50,086 nucleotides of DNA from Spirochaetia bacterium (GCA_027859095.1 JAQIBN010000278.1:1-50086); one strand, 5' to 3'. Shown: positions 1 through 10,100, numbered from the stretch's first letter. Notes: generated by a model not told the origin, from the letters alone. Program-made: numbers and translations.

Positions 1-1670
1 GACCAAAGGGAATCGAATCTTTAGATAACTATCCAATTGAAAAATGTAAAAGTATAGGTTTAATTGAAAAAAATGGCCTGGCTGTTATTTTCAGCCCATC
101 AAAACCTGGATTACCCGGAAAAGATATCTATGGGAAAATCCTTCCAGGTCTTCCTGGGGAAATACCTAATCTTACAATTCTGGAAAATCTCAAAAGAGAT
201 AAAGATACTTTAATTTCTGAAATTGATGGTTTCATGGATACATTTGAAGATCAGGGAAATACAACAATAAGAGTAAGACCTTCAAAAAGTGAGATAATAG
301 AACTGGAAATATCAGAAGATAAAATGGAAGCATATCTATCTATTGATGAAAATGGCGGGGCTCCTCTTACAGAAACTGAAATTAAAGACAAAATTGTAAA
401 ATTCGGTATAATCAAAGGATTAAAAGAAGAACATCTTAAAAAAGCAGTAGAAGCAAGTAACTCTGGTGAAGTAATACCAAGACTTTTAATTGCTGCAGGA
501 GAAACTCCTGTTGACCCTGGAACAAGTAGACTGAATTTTAAAATTGATATTGCTGATGATAAATCAGTATCCCTTCGTTTAGATGGAAGTGCAGATTTCA
601 AAAACCAGAATAAAATAACTTCCATTGCTAAAGAGGATCTGATAGCTGTAATTCTTTCATCAAAAACAGAATCAAGAGATGGATGGGATGTAACCGGCGT
701 TATTATAAAATCTATTGAAGCTCCTCCATTAAAAATAGAAATAGGAAACGGAATTAAAAAAGTAGACGAAAAAAATGGTGATATTTCTCTTATAGCTGAA
801 GTAGCAGGAGAACTTATTCAGGATGGAGACAAGTTATTAATTAATAATATCCATCTGGTTAATGGAGATGTTGACTTAAAGGAAGGGAATATCAAATTCC
901 CTGGATCTGTAAAAATTGGAGGATCAGTAACTCAGGGATTCTTTGTAATGTCTGGTGGTGAAGTTCAAATAGCTGGAGGGGTTGAGGGTTCACTTATATC
1001 TGCTGCTGAATCAATTATTATAGGCCAGGGAGTGGTAGGAGGTGGAAAAGCTATACTCCGATCAAAACAGGATATTGAACTGGCATTTGCTGAACAAGCT
1101 ACCCTTCTGGCAGTAGGAGATATTAAAGCAAAAAACTCCTGCCTTCGTTGCAAAATTAAATGTAATGGTAAATTACACTTAATTGGAGATAAGGGCAATC
1201 TTATTGGGGGAGATACAAAATCAACCGGAGGTCTTAACGTTGGAAATCTTGGTAATGATAAAGGAGTTAAAACGGAAGTTTCTTTTGGCCAAAATTATCT
1301 AATACAGGATAGAATAGAACTGGAAGAAAAAGAAGTTGAAAAAATAAAAGCACAAATTGCAAAACTTGATACAACAATGCATCAACTTGAAAAAGAAGGC
1401 ACTACTGGTAAATTAAAAAATACAAGACTTCAAAAACTCAAGTTTATGAAACTTATGGAAAAACGTGGTCTAAGATTATTTACTCTTAGAGAAAGATTCG
1501 AAGAACATTTTGAATCAGATATAACTATTCGGGGGACTCTCTATCCTGGAGTAATTCTTGAAAGCCATGGGAGATATCATGAAATTACTTCTGAGAAGAA
1601 ACATCTTGTTATAACATTTAATCGTGAAACAGGAAAAATAAATGAAACCCCAATTAAAAAGGAAACTTAA
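1..1670 (+). CDS. FapA/DUF342-family protein, 5' end outside the window
   Basis: The ORF track starts this at the ATG at 234, but the same frame is open back to base 3 with good coding sequence (it reads PKGIESLDNYPIEK at the edge). The gene therefore begins before the window and the 234 ATG is internal. The visible 555 residues match the FapA (DUF342) family, linked to flagellar assembly or cell-surface polymer proteins. Glycine-rich repeats in the middle (GSVKIGGSVTQGFF and GDIKAKNSC types) fit a right-handed beta-helix. A charged coiled coil follows (around EEKEVEKIKAQIAKL), then a short beta-rich tail. The stop codon touches the lgt ATG, so the two are probably co-transcribed and translationally coupled. 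The exact role is uncertain. Confidence 0.8.
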   Translation, partial: PKGIESLDNYPIEKCKSIGLIEKNGLAVIFSPSKPGLPGKDIYGKILPGLPGEIPNLTILENLKRDKDTLISEIDGFMDTFEDQGNTTIRVRPSKSEIIELEISEDKMEAYLSIDENGGAPLTETEIKDKIVKFGIIKGLKEEHLKKAVEASNSGEVIPRLLIAAGETPVDPGTSRLNFKIDIADDKSVSLRLDGSADFKNQNKITSIAKEDLIAVILSSKTESRDGWDVTGVIIKSIEAPPLKIEIGNGIKKVDEKNGDISLIAEVAGELIQDGDKLLINNIHLVNGDVDLKEGNIKFPGSVKIGGSVTQGFFVMSGGEVQIAGGVEGSLISAAESIIIGQGVVGGGKAILRSKQDIELAFAEQATLLAVGDIKAKNSCLRCKIKCNGKLHLIGDKGNLIGGDTKSTGGLNVGNLGNDKGVKTEVSFGQNYLIQDRIELEEKEVEKIKAQIAKLDTTMHQLEKEGTTGKLKNTRLQKLKFMKLMEKRGLRLFTLRERFEEHFESDITIRGTLYPGVILESHGRYHEITSEKKHLVITFNRETGKINETPIKKET

Positions 1671-2642
1671 ATGCTTGCATATATTTACTACCCAAACTGG
1701 ATAAATCCAGTAATAATTCCAGGGCTACCCTTTCACTGGTATGGATTAATGTATCTTTTTGCTTTTGGAACTACCTATCTACTATTTAAATATCAGGTAA
1801 AAAAAGACAAGCTCAAAATAAGTGATGATGACACTGTTAATTTATTTTTCTGGACTATTCTTGGGCTAATAATAGGTGCCAGAATATTTTCAACACTCGT
1901 TTATGATACAAGTGGAGTTTACTGGAGAAAGCCCTGGCTTATATTCTGGCCGTTTAACGAACAAATGCAAATGGTAGGACTCCAGGGAATGAGTTATCAT
2001 GGAGGGCTAATAGGAGCGATTCTAGGTTTATTTATCTATGTAAAATCAAAAAAAATATCGTTTTTACATATGGCCGACCTTCTTGTTGCTGGAATTCCTC
2101 TTGGATACACTTTTGGTCGTCTTGGGAATTTTATTAATGGGGAATTATGGGGACGAGCTACCAGTGTTGACTGGGGAATAATCTTTCCTTATGCTCCCCT
2201 AATATCAACAAAGCTTGAATGGGTAAAAAACTTAGCAAGAGAAACAGGAATACCATTTGAAGGTTTAAATGCAATAAATCTTCCAAGACATCCATCTCAA
2301 TTATATGAAGCTTTTTTCGAAGGGATTTTCTTATGGGCAATAATATGGTTCATTTTTAGAAAAAGAAAATCTTTTAACGGATTCCTTTTAGCAACTTATT
2401 TAATTGGATATGGTATTGTTCGATTTTTTATAGAATACTTCAGAGAACCTGATGGCGACCTGGGGTTTATATTTTTTAACTTTTCCATGGGGCAAATTCT
2501 ATGTTTTTTAATGATAATCCTGGGCACAACCATTTTGTTTATTGCAAAAAGCGCAGCTAATAGAACTAACTCAAAACCTGTTCCGGAAAATCCAATAAAA
2601 CTGTCTAAACGTAAAATCCAGAAGCGTATAAATAAAACATAA
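1671..2642 (+). CDS. lgt: Prolipoprotein diacylglyceryl transferase
   Basis: Lgt moves diacylglycerol from phosphatidylglycerol onto the lipobox cysteine of prolipoproteins in the inner membrane, the first step of lipoprotein maturation. The protein has about seven hydrophobic segments and the family signature GRLGNFINGELWGR near residues 150-165. HGGLIGA lies near residue 112 and the HPSQLYEA motif near residue 205. At 323 residues it is slightly longer than usual because of a basic C-terminal tail. The ATG directly follows the stop codon of the FapA-like gene. A perfect palindrome at 2656-2690 ends the unit. The window contains a likely client, the TPR lipoprotein at 30409-31788. Confidence 0.95.
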   Translation: MLAYIYYPNWINPVIIPGLPFHWYGLMYLFAFGTTYLLFKYQVKKDKLKISDDDTVNLFFWTILGLIIGARIFSTLVYDTSGVYWRKPWLIFWPFNEQMQMVGLQGMSYHGGLIGAILGLFIYVKSKKISFLHMADLLVAGIPLGYTFGRLGNFINGELWGRATSVDWGIIFPYAPLISTKLEWVKNLARETGIPFEGLNAINLPRHPSQLYEAFFEGIFLWAIIWFIFRKRKSFNGFLLATYLIGYGIVRFFIEYFREPDGDLGFIFFNFSMGQILCFLMIILGTTILFIAKSAANRTNSKPVPENPIKLSKRKIQKRINKT

Positions 2643-2655
2643 CCATTCTTATTAT

Positions 2656-2690
2656 AGACATACCATAGGGGATTCCCCTATGGTATGTCT
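2656..2690 (+). terminator. Perfect 16-bp hairpin after lgt
   Basis: AGACATACCATAGGGG is followed by a 3-nt ATT loop and then by its exact reverse complement. It starts 14 bases after the lgt stop. There is no U-tract after the stem, so it is not a classical intrinsic terminator. It could still end or stabilise the transcript, or be a binding site for a dimeric regulator ahead of the sigma factor gene. Confidence 0.6.
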
Positions 2691-2729
2691 CAAATTACCC
2701 TGATTGGCAAGTTCAACTCTACAAGGCAC

Positions 2730-2761
2730 ACTCCTGACAGTTATTAATAATTGTCAGGAGT
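2730..2761 (+). promoter_or_regulatory. Hairpin covering the sigma factor ribosome binding site
   Basis: ACTCCTGACA (2730-2739) pairs perfectly with TGTCAGGAGT (2752-2761) across a 12-nt AT-rich loop. The right arm contains the only Shine-Dalgarno sequence, GGAG at 2757-2760, seven bases before the ATG at 2768. The left arm CTCC therefore acts as an anti-Shine-Dalgarno. Such structures can block translation until melted by heat, a small RNA or a protein. The pairing is seen directly; the regulation is inferred. Confidence 0.6.
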
Positions 2762-2767
2762 TAAAAG

Positions 2768-3748
2768 ATGAGAAATGATATCAGTACTAATATGCACATG
2801 CTGGACAACCCTATGAAACAGAAAAGGGGAGAAAATAGTTTAGAAATCAACCCATTAGCACTTTATCTTAAACAGATATCAAAATATTCACTTTTATCTA
2901 AAGATAAAGAATTACAATTAGGAAAAGATATCCAAAATACTAAAAAAGATATTATTAAAATAGAGAATAATTATGATAATTTAGAAAATAATAGTCTGGA
3001 GTTAAAAAAATTAAAAGAAACATTTAACAGTCTAAGAGAAAATATGATTACTTCAAATTTAAGACTAGTTGTATCAATTGCAAAAAAATTCCAATACAGG
3101 GGGTTAAGCCTACTTGATTTAATAGATGAAGGGAATATAGGCCTTATTGAAGCCGTTGAGAGATTTGATTATACAAAAAATTGTAGATTTTCAACCTATG
3201 GTTCCTGGTGGATTCAACAATCTGTTTTGAAAGCTATTGCAAATAAAGGAAGAACAATTAGAATACCAATACATATCCTAAATTATGTGAAACAATGCCA
3301 TTCAATAATAAAGTACCTCTCACAGCAATATGAAAGAGAGCCAAAAATATTTGAAATTGCAGATTATATGAATATAAGTATCGAAAAAGTTAATTTATAT
3401 TTATCTTACAGGGCTGAAGTAGCTTCTCTTGATGTACCAATAAATGATGATAATAGTAGTTCTCTTTCAGATTTAGTAAATGATGATAATTATGAACAAC
3501 CATTTGAGAGTGCTCTTACAAAAAATCTGCAGGAAATCCTTGATTCATCTCTAAGTGAACTTTCTTTAAGAGAAAAAAAGATTATTAATCTACGTTATGG
3601 TTTATCTGGGGAATGTCCGCTAACCCTTGAAGAAATTGGTAAGCAAATGGGGATTACCAGAGAAAGAGTAAGACAAATACAAAATAAAAGCATAAGCAAA
3701 CTGAAATCTTTTAAGGAGATAAACGAGCTGAAACCATTACTAGTTTAA
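2768..3748 (+). CDS. RpoD-like group 2 sigma factor
   Basis: This is a 326-residue sigma-70 family factor without the long region 1.1 or non-conserved insert of a housekeeping RpoD. Region 1.2 is visible at [17 protein letters not shown]. Regions 2.1-2.4 span [17 protein letters not shown] through [18 protein letters not shown]. Region 3 starts near [15 protein letters not shown]. Region 4.2 carries [20 protein letters not shown]. The complete regions 2 and 4 argue for an active promoter-recognising factor of the RpoS/group 2 type, probably for stress or stationary phase. A receiver gene follows after 9 bases. Translation may be controlled by the hairpin over its ribosome binding site. Confidence 0.85.
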   Translation: MRNDISTNMHMLDNPMKQKRGENSLEINPLALYLKQISKYSLLSKDKELQLGKDIQNTKKDIIKIENNYDNLENNSLELKKLKETFNSLRENMITSNLRLVVSIAKKFQYRGLSLLDLIDEGNIGLIEAVERFDYTKNCRFSTYGSWWIQQSVLKAIANKGRTIRIPIHILNYVKQCHSIIKYLSQQYEREPKIFEIADYMNISIEKVNLYLSYRAEVASLDVPINDDNSSSLSDLVNDDNYEQPFESALTKNLQEILDSSLSELSLREKKIINLRYGLSGECPLTLEEIGKQMGITRERVRQIQNKSISKLKSFKEINELKPLLV

Positions 3749-3757
3749 GAGGTAAAA

Positions 3758-4117
3758 ATGTCAGATAAAGTATTACTTTTAGAGGAATCTGAAGCCATCT
3801 CTAAAAATATATTTATAACTCTTCAGGAATCTGGTTTTGAAGTTTTATCAACTAATTCTATAACAGAAGGGCTATACATTCTTTCTGAATATGATATTGG
3901 TGTAATCATTGCTGATATGAATATGAATTTAGGAAGGATTACTTATTTTACAAATACGCTTAAATCAAATAACAAATTCAATTTAATACCTTTGCTGATG
4001 TTGGCAGATGATAAAGGGAAAAATTCATGGAAACAGATAAATGGTGTTGAGAACTGGATTATTAAACCTTTTTCTGCTAATAAACTCTTAAGATCTATTA
4101 GGAATATAATTGTTTAG
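3758..4117 (+). CDS. Stand-alone receiver-domain protein
   Basis: The 119 residues form one CheY-like receiver with no output domain. The phospho-acceptor Asp is visible in VIIADMNM (near residue 53) and the conserved Lys in WIIKPF. The usual Asp pair after beta-1 is replaced by Glu-Glu in LLLEESE, so metal binding may be altered. It lies 9 bases after the sigma factor gene with its own upstream GAGG, suggesting co-transcription and a possible role in controlling that factor. Its last 20 bases overlap the 3' end of the convergent patatin gene. Confidence 0.75.
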   Translation: MSDKVLLLEESEAISKNIFITLQESGFEVLSTNSITEGLYILSEYDIGVIIADMNMNLGRITYFTNTLKSNNKFNLIPLLMLADDKGKNSWKQINGVENWIIKPFSANKLLRSIRNIIV

Positions 4118-5372
4118 AATCTTTTATTACTTTATCAATAAAATATAAACCTGCAGGAAGCATAGGAAAAAATAATTTCAAAGTTTTTTCAGCAGTCTTT
4201 AATTTACTACCAGTAAATATTTGACCCAATCCATTTAAATATTCAAATGGAGGGTAGGCCAAAAAATCCCGTTCTCCATAATTTTGCTTCATATTTTTTT
4301 TCATATTTTTTAAGACCCTAATAAGATGCTTTTTGTCTTTATAATCTGACCTATTTATAATTTCATAATATCTTTTCTCAATTATACCAAATAATTCAGA
4401 CATCTTATATTCTATACTCTGATCTATACCTAAAATCAAAGCAGCACATTCAAAAAAAGGTACAGCTATATCTCGGTACTGGCGCATTCCTTTGGGAAGT
4501 ATTTTCCTCAAAGAGGGATCTTTACCAAGTTTGGTAATAATGTCTCTTTCGATTTTTTTATCTGACTTATAAAAATATTTTATTCCATCTATTTTCCCAA
4601 ATGTCTTCATAGTGTCAAGATAACCGAGTGTTAATAATACCTTAAGAATACCTTTATTAAAATTTAATACACTTCCAATATCTGATGTGTTTTTTATATA
4701 AATTGTTTCAGTTCCTTCTATATCAGGTTTCCTATTAAATCCTGGGCCTGCTAAATCAACAATAATAATTTTTTTATATCCTCTTTCTTTTATCATTCTA
4801 TAAGGAATATTATCGTAAACGCCACCATCTGTATATTTCCTCCCATCAATTTCTGCTTGCTTAAAAGTAGGGAAAGAGGAACTTGCAAGAAGATATTGAC
4901 CAAGTTGGCCTTGGGGAATATCATTTAAGAAAATCTCTACAGGTTTCAATCGGTTAACATTTACAGTTACAAGACCAAAGTCTATCCCTGATCGTCTAAT
5001 ACTTTCTTCATTGACATATGAATTTATGAGGTTTTTTAATGGAGTAGAATCAAGACCACCATATTGTAAAATTGATTTATTAATTTCTCTTAAATGAAAA
5101 AAATTAAATTTTCTAAAATGAAACTTTCCATCTAATATTAATTCAGGAGGAAGTTTGACAACTCTATCGAGGGAGATATTTTCCCATAAATCAAGAGCCT
5201 GTTCATAATTTTTCTGAGCAATTAATGCAGCATTCAAGGCACCAACAGAAGCCCCGGTTACAGCACAAATTTCAATACCAAGTTCATTAAGGGCCTTCCA
5301 GGCACCTATTTGATAGGTGCCCTTTGCACCTCCTCCAGCTAGAACAAGAGCATATTTATCTTTATTCTTCAT
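4098..5372 (-). CDS. Patatin-like phospholipase
   Basis: This is a 424-residue protein of the patatin/RssA acyl-hydrolase family. The oxyanion-hole motif GGGAKG is at the N-terminus. The nucleophile elbow GASVG (normally GxSxG) carries the catalytic Ser near residue 43, and the catalytic Asp lies in TDGGVYDN near residue 178. About 140 extra C-terminal residues are helical and basic and match no domain I recognise. No signal peptide is evident, so it is probably cytoplasmic or membrane-associated. The ATG at 5372 has no strong ribosome binding site; an AT-rich hairpin (AATAAACAT at 5381-5389 with ATGTTTATT at 5395-5403) lies just upstream. It follows the leu operon on the same strand after 60 bases. 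Confidence 0.85.
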   Translation of the reverse strand: MKNKDKYALVLAGGGAKGTYQIGAWKALNELGIEICAVTGASVGALNAALIAQKNYEQALDLWENISLDRVVKLPPELILDGKFHFRKFNFFHLREINKSILQYGGLDSTPLKNLINSYVNEESIRRSGIDFGLVTVNVNRLKPVEIFLNDIPQGQLGQYLLASSSFPTFKQAEIDGRKYTDGGVYDNIPYRMIKERGYKKIIIVDLAGPGFNRKPDIEGTETIYIKNTSDIGSVLNFNKGILKVLLTLGYLDTMKTFGKIDGIKYFYKSDKKIERDIITKLGKDPSLRKILPKGMRQYRDIAVPFFECAALILGIDQSIEYKMSELFGIIEKRYYEIINRSDYKDKKHLIRVLKNMKKNMKQNYGERDFLAYPPFEYLNGLGQIFTGSKLKTAEKTLKLFFPMLPAGLYFIDKVIKDSKQLYS

Positions 5373-5432
5373 GTATCAATAATAAACATTTTTTATGTTT
5401 ATTTGTATACAAAAAAGATTGTTTCTCGTTAT

Positions 5433-6050
5433 TTATTTTGTAAAACCATTAATATATGGAAGGTTCTCTGCCCTGGAAGAGATCAAGCTCCCAGAGTTAA
5501 GAAGTGAAGCTGTAGAATCCCAGGTCCCAGCTAAGAGAGAAGATCTACTAGAATCCGGAATACTTATATTGTATTCAACTCCATTATAATTTATTTTGGC
5601 AGATCTGATATCAATTTCCATTTCCAGCCCTGGATGCTTTTCAGTCTTACCCATCAGTTCTTCAATTACCTCAGGAGAGGCTGTAAGTGCAGGGATACCC
5701 ATAGCACCACAATTACCCTCAAAAATTTCAGCAAATGATTCTCCAATAACAGCTGTTACCCCAGCGCGGTGTAAGGCTTGAGGAGCATGTTCCCTGGATG
5801 ATCCACACCCAAAATTTTTATTAACCAAAAGAACAGAAGCACCCTTATAGGCATCATTATTAAAAGAGTGAGACTTAAGACTTCCATCACTCGTAAATCT
5901 TTCATCATAAAATGCAAATTCACCTAAACCTTTAAAAGAAACAACCTTCATATAACGGGCAGGTATAATTCTATCCGTATCAATATCGTTACCCCGAACA
6001 GGAATACACCTACCGGAGAGTGACTCTCTTTTCATATTTTTTGTATCCAT
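5433..6050 (-). CDS. leuD: 3-isopropylmalate dehydratase small subunit
   Basis: LeuD pairs with LeuC to isomerise 2-isopropylmalate to 3-isopropylmalate in leucine synthesis. The family motifs NDIDTDRIIPARYM and FGCGSSREHAPQAL are present. The track starts at 6077, inside leuC. I prefer the ATG at 6050 (MDTKNMKRESLSG), which lies one base after the leuC stop with GGAG six bases upstream. This gives 205 residues, normal for the family. It is the last gene of the ilvB-ilvN-leuC-leuD unit. Confidence 0.92.
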   Translation of the reverse strand: MDTKNMKRESLSGRCIPVRGNDIDTDRIIPARYMKVVSFKGLGEFAFYDERFTSDGSLKSHSFNNDAYKGASVLLVNKNFGCGSSREHAPQALHRAGVTAVIGESFAEIFEGNCGAMGIPALTASPEVIEELMGKTEKHPGLEMEIDIRSAKINYNGVEYNISIPDSSRSSLLAGTWDSTASLLNSGSLISSRAENLPYINGFTK

Positions 6051-6051
6051 T

Positions 6052-7458
6052 CTAAACTCCTTCCAGATCCCTGGCATCTACTACTTTGCCGGAAACAGCT
6101 GCTGCAGCAACCATTGCGGGGCTCATAAGTAAGGTACGACCTGTAGGAGATCCCTGGCGCCCAATAAAATTACGATTCGAAGAACTTGCAGAAAGTTCTC
6201 TTCCCTTTAGTTTATCTGAATTCATGGCCAGACACATTGAACAGCCTGCATTTCTCCACTGAAAACCAGCTTCAATAAATATTTTATCTAAACCTTCATC
6301 CTCTGCCTGCTTTGCAACATGCTTTGATCCTGGAACTACCAGAGCCCGTACATGGGAATCTACTTTTCTTCCTTTTGCAATTTCTGCTGCTACCCGTAAA
6401 TCTGAAATTCTACCATTAGTACATGAACCAATAAATGCAACATTGATTTCCTGACCCTTAATAGGCGAACCTTCTTTAAAACCCATATGATTATAAGCCT
6501 GTTCTACAGTTTCCCTGTCATCCTGTTCCAGATCTCTTAATAGAGGCATATTCTCACCAATTTCCACACTTTGTCCCGGATTGATACCCCAGGTTACCAT
6601 AGGCTGTAGATCTTCAGCATTCAAAGAATAGACATCATCATAGATTGCATCTGAATCAGATTTTATTGAGTTCCAGTAATCTTCAGCTTTCTTATAATTA
6701 TCTTCTTTTGGTGAAAAAGGACGGCCTTTCATATACTCATAAGTTGTTTCATCAGGGTTTATATAACCAACCCTTGCACCACCTTCAATACTCATATTAC
6801 ATATAGTCATTCTCTCTTCCATCGAGAGTTTGGTTATTGCAGTACCACCAAATTCATAGGCATAACCAATTCCACCCTTGACCCCCAGATCCTTTATTAC
6901 TCTAAGAATAACATCTTTTGCATAAACTCCTTGGGGCATAGAACCACTGATTTTGATAAGTCTTACTTTTGGTCGACTAATAGCCATTGTCTGAGTTGCA
7001 AGAATATCTCTTATTTGGGAAGTTCCAACACCAAATGCGATGGAGCCAAAAGCCCCATGGGTTGATGTGTGGGAATCGCCACAGGCAATTGTCATGCCAG
7101 GTTGGGTTAACCCAAGTTCAGGACCTATAATATGAACTATCCCCTGGTTTTCACTTTTAAGATCGTATAAGGGAATACCATGCTCGGTTGTATTAAGTTC
7201 AAGGGCTTCCATCATTTTTTCTGCCAGAGTATCAGTAAATGGCCTGGTCTGATTCTCAGTTGGTACAATATGATCAACAGTTGCAAACGTACGTTCAGGA
7301 TACATTACATGAAGGCCTCTCTCATTAATCATGGCAAAAGCCTGTGGAGAAGTTACTTCATGAATAAGATGAAGACCTATGAATAACTGATCCAAACCAG
7401 AATCCAATGTTCCCACCTTATGAAGGTCCCACACTTTATTGAAAAGATTTTTTCCCAT
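6052..7458 (-). CDS. leuC: 3-isopropylmalate dehydratase large subunit
   Basis: LeuC is the aconitase-family subunit carrying the [4Fe-4S] cluster. It has 468 residues, the normal length. Cluster cysteines are visible in IGSCTNGR and in GCSMC. The HEVTSPQAF and [14 protein letters not shown] motifs are also intact. The ATG overlaps the ilvN stop codon as TAATG, a sign of translational coupling, and leuD starts one base after its stop. leuA and leuB are not in the window. Confidence 0.95.
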   Translation of the reverse strand: MGKNLFNKVWDLHKVGTLDSGLDQLFIGLHLIHEVTSPQAFAMINERGLHVMYPERTFATVDHIVPTENQTRPFTDTLAEKMMEALELNTTEHGIPLYDLKSENQGIVHIIGPELGLTQPGMTIACGDSHTSTHGAFGSIAFGVGTSQIRDILATQTMAISRPKVRLIKISGSMPQGVYAKDVILRVIKDLGVKGGIGYAYEFGGTAITKLSMEERMTICNMSIEGGARVGYINPDETTYEYMKGRPFSPKEDNYKKAEDYWNSIKSDSDAIYDDVYSLNAEDLQPMVTWGINPGQSVEIGENMPLLRDLEQDDRETVEQAYNHMGFKEGSPIKGQEINVAFIGSCTNGRISDLRVAAEIAKGRKVDSHVRALVVPGSKHVAKQAEDEGLDKIFIEAGFQWRNAGCSMCLAMNSDKLKGRELSASSSNRNFIGRQGSPTGRTLLMSPAMVAAAAVSGKVVDARDLEGV

Positions 7459-8024
7459 TACTTTTTTGCCTCTTTAATTTCACCTTCAAGAGTAGGAAGT
7501 TTTTTTCTGGAATAACCTGCAAAAGCTGTTAACTCATCCCCAATAGCCATAAGAACTTTACCTGTTCTGATAACTTCAATTATTCCATATATTTCAAACA
7601 TCTTAACCAGACCATCAATTTTCCTGGAAGGTCCTGTTACCTGAAAAGTTATTGTAGTATCTGAAATATCTACAACCTCTCCCCTGAAAGCATGTCCAAT
7701 CTGCATAATATCAGTTCTGTTCTCTGCAATACATTTTACTTTTATCAAAGCAAGTTCTTTTTCTACAATATCAAGATCTGCATAGTCTCTTGCATGAACA
7801 ACATCTACCAGTTTATTAAGCTGTTTTAATATCTGATCCAAAGTTTCTTTATCTCCGGAAGCAATAATATTCATATGAGAAAAATCTTGATTCCGGGCTG
7901 GGGAAGTTACCAGGCTGTCTATATTATAACCCCGGCGTGAAAATACCAGGGCTATTCTATTTAATACTCCTGATTTATTTGCTACATACAATCCTATTGC
8001 ATGTGATGAGTATGTATCTGCCAT
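7458..8024 (-). CDS. ilvN: Acetolactate synthase small (regulatory) subunit
   Basis: This subunit binds branched-chain amino acids through an N-terminal ACT domain and activates the catalytic IlvB. The ACT domain is seen at [27 protein letters not shown], followed by the C-terminal ALS_ss domain. The track starts at 8051 inside ilvB. The ATG at 8024 (MADTYSSH) is better because it follows the ilvB stop by one base and has GGGGAG upstream. That gives 188 residues. The same one-base stop-to-start spacing recurs at leuC-leuD. Confidence 0.92.
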   Translation of the reverse strand: MADTYSSHAIGLYVANKSGVLNRIALVFSRRGYNIDSLVTSPARNQDFSHMNIIASGDKETLDQILKQLNKLVDVVHARDYADLDIVEKELALIKVKCIAENRTDIMQIGHAFRGEVVDISDTTITFQVTGPSRKIDGLVKMFEIYGIIEVIRTGKVLMAIGDELTAFAGYSRKKLPTLEGEIKEAKK

Positions 8025-8025
8025 T

Positions 8026-9741
8026 TTATGTACTCCCCTTAGGTTTCTCAAGTTTTATTTTAGGTGCTTCCAGTAAAATTTCATTAAGCCCTGCACCCGC
8101 AGGAATCATAGGAAAAACATTATCAAGCTTTTCCACTTCTGCATCTATTACACAAGGACCATCGTTATAAGCAAGAGCTTCACTCAGGACTTTCCTAACA
8201 TCCGAACTTCTTCTAATCCTAAAACCCTTTGCTCCATATGCCTGTGCAAGTTTTACAAAATCAGGATTTCCCTTTAAATCAACACCGGATAATCGATTAT
8301 CGTAAAACATATCCTGCCATTGTCTTACCATACCCAGATAGTGATTATTAATTATTAGAATTTTTATTGGTAATTTTTGATTAACTGCTGTAGAAAGTTC
8401 AGAAAGTGTCATTTGAAAACCTCCATCACCAACAATCGCAATCACAACATTATCCTGCTTGGCTAAAGCTGCACCAATAGATGCAGGGAATCCATAGCCC
8501 ATGGTACCTGCACCTCCGGAAGAAAGCCAGTTACGACCAGATTTAATCTTATAAAACTGAGCAGCCCACATTTGATGCTGCCCAACATCTGTAACAACTA
8601 TCGCCTTTCCTTCAGTCAGATTATAAATTTCTTCAATTACATGCTGAGCCCGAAGTTTTCCTTCTTTCTTATAATTCAACGGAAAAGTTTTTTTCCATTT
8701 TTGAACTGATTTTATCCAATCCTCTGTATCCCCCTTTTCGAGGTAGGGAACCATTGCTTCCAGAATTGTTTTTGCATCTCCGACAATACTTTTATCAACT
8801 TTTATTACTTTATTAATTTCAGAATGATCAATATCAATATGTATTTTAACAGCATTCTTACAGAACTCGTCAATTTTCCCTGTAATCCTATCATCCCAAC
8901 GACTTCCTAACGAAATAATTAGATCACATTCATAAACAGCCTTATTTGCATATGCTGTTCCATGCATTCCAAGCATTCCAAGACTCAGATCATGTGTATC
9001 AGGGAAGCATCCCTTCCCAAGAAGAGTATTAGTCACGGGGATTTGTAACTTTTCAGCCAAAAACTGTACACTCTTCTCTGCCCCGGAAATAATAGAACCA
9101 TGTCCAACAAGAATAACAGGTTTTTTTGCTTTATTAAGTAATATTGCGATTTCTTTTAAATCCGCATCTTCGATATCATCAGGAACATTGTATCCCGGAA
9201 GATGAAAGGGTGCGTTATAGTTAGGATCTATATGTGCACTGGTTACATCTTTTGGAAGATCAATTAGCACAGGTCCAGGACGACCAGAACCGGCTAAATA
9301 AAAAGCCTCCTTAAAAACCCTCGGAATCTCATCTGCATTTTTTATTAAATAAGAATGCTTTACTACAGGATATGATATTCCAAAAACATCTGCCTCCTGA
9401 AAAGCATCAACACCCAGAGTCCATGTTGGAGCCTGACCTGTTAAAACAACCAGAGGAATTGAATCCATATGAGCTGTAAGAATTCCAGTAATGGTATTAG
9501 TTGCTCCCGGTCCTGATGTAACCAGAGCCACACCAGTTTTCCCACTGGCTCTTGCATATCCATCAGCCATATGCACTGCACCTTGCTCATGCCTGGTAAG
9601 CACAAGTTCAATAGAAGAATCAACCAGAGCATCAAAAATTGGTATTACTGATCCCCCAGGTAAACCAAAAATATACTCAACACCCTGCTGCTGAATAATA
9701 TCAACAATAACTTCAGCTCCAGTTCGAAGATTTTTTGTCAT
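8026..9741 (-). CDS. ilvB: Acetolactate synthase large subunit
   Basis: This thiamine-diphosphate enzyme condenses two pyruvates to acetolactate, or pyruvate with 2-oxobutyrate, the first common step of valine, leucine and isoleucine synthesis. Visible motifs are the ThDP glutamate region [16 protein letters not shown] and the metal/ThDP-binding VGDGGFQMT with [12 protein letters not shown]. The track start at 9762 is a TTG. The ATG at 9741 ([10 protein letters not shown]) has GGGAG seven bases upstream and is preferred, giving 571 residues. It heads a four-gene operon. A palindrome and a TTGACA box in its upstream region may control it. Confidence 0.94.
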   Translation of the reverse strand: MTKNLRTGAEVIVDIIQQQGVEYIFGLPGGSVIPIFDALVDSSIELVLTRHEQGAVHMADGYARASGKTGVALVTSGPGATNTITGILTAHMDSIPLVVLTGQAPTWTLGVDAFQEADVFGISYPVVKHSYLIKNADEIPRVFKEAFYLAGSGRPGPVLIDLPKDVTSAHIDPNYNAPFHLPGYNVPDDIEDADLKEIAILLNKAKKPVILVGHGSIISGAEKSVQFLAEKLQIPVTNTLLGKGCFPDTHDLSLGMLGMHGTAYANKAVYECDLIISLGSRWDDRITGKIDEFCKNAVKIHIDIDHSEINKVIKVDKSIVGDAKTILEAMVPYLEKGDTEDWIKSVQKWKKTFPLNYKKEGKLRAQHVIEEIYNLTEGKAIVVTDVGQHQMWAAQFYKIKSGRNWLSSGGAGTMGYGFPASIGAALAKQDNVVIAIVGDGGFQMTLSELSTAVNQKLPIKILIINNHYLGMVRQWQDMFYDNRLSGVDLKGNPDFVKLAQAYGAKGFRIRRSSDVRKVLSEALAYNDGPCVIDAEVEKLDNVFPMIPAGAGLNEILLEAPKIKLEKPKGST

Positions 9742-9813
9742 AAACAAGCTCCCGTATAACAATTTATTCTAAACTTAGCAATTTTTGCGTTTGTTTTAGG
9801 TAGTTATTTTTAT

Positions 9814-9833
9814 CTAATAAATACATTTATTAG
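9814..9833. promoter_or_regulatory. Palindrome upstream of ilvB, candidate operator
   Basis: CTAATAAAT and ATTTATTAG form a perfect 9-bp inverted repeat separated by two bases, about 75 bases upstream of the ilvB ATG. On the minus strand a TTGACA lies at 9860-9855, but the hexamer 17 bases further on (AAAACT) is a poor -10 box, so the promoter is uncertain. The palindrome would overlap or immediately follow such a promoter, which suits a repressor site. Apart from this and the 43-codon frame below, I see nothing in 9742-10100. Confidence 0.4.
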
Positions 9834-9945
9834 TTTTTCTGATTATTTTAAATTTGTCAATAGAAATATTTTACAATAATTCAATAACTAACGCCTTTTT
9901 TTAAAATCAAGGATACTAAAATAAGTCTCACACAAAATCACTCAA

Positions 9946-10077
9946 TTATATCCGAATAAAGCTTATTTTTGATGGGATAGCATCTCCGAATCTGGAGGAT
10001 ATCTCTTCATCATCATCAATTTTTAACACAAAAGGACTTCTAGAGGTATTACCATTAATTCCACTGTCTTTAAACAT
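9946..10077 (-). CDS. Possible small ORF of 43 residues
   Basis: The frame from the ATG at 10077 reads as a plausible hydrophilic 43-residue protein (MFKDSGINGNTSRSP at its start), rich in Asp, Glu and Ser. The track extends it upstream into unlikely hydrophobic sequence. There is no clear ribosome binding site, and it sits between the divergent ilvB operon and the gene at 10101. I recognise no family; it could be a remnant of a longer gene. Confidence 0.25.
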   Translation of the reverse strand: MFKDSGINGNTSRSPFVLKIDDDEEISSRFGDAIPSKISFIRI

Positions 10078-10100
10078 AATAGATATGATACGATAAAAGA

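Noticed and set aside
234-236. ATG at 234 as the start of the FapA-like gene
   Set aside because: The frame is open and coding-like upstream to the window edge, so this Met is internal.
2701-2730. Possible sigma54 promoter (TTGGCA) before the sigma factor gene
   Set aside because: There is no GC dinucleotide at the required -12 spacing, and the sigma70 spacing gives a poor -10.
5395-5781. Plus-strand ORFs opposite leuD
   Set aside because: They are shadows of leuD, which has complete family motifs.
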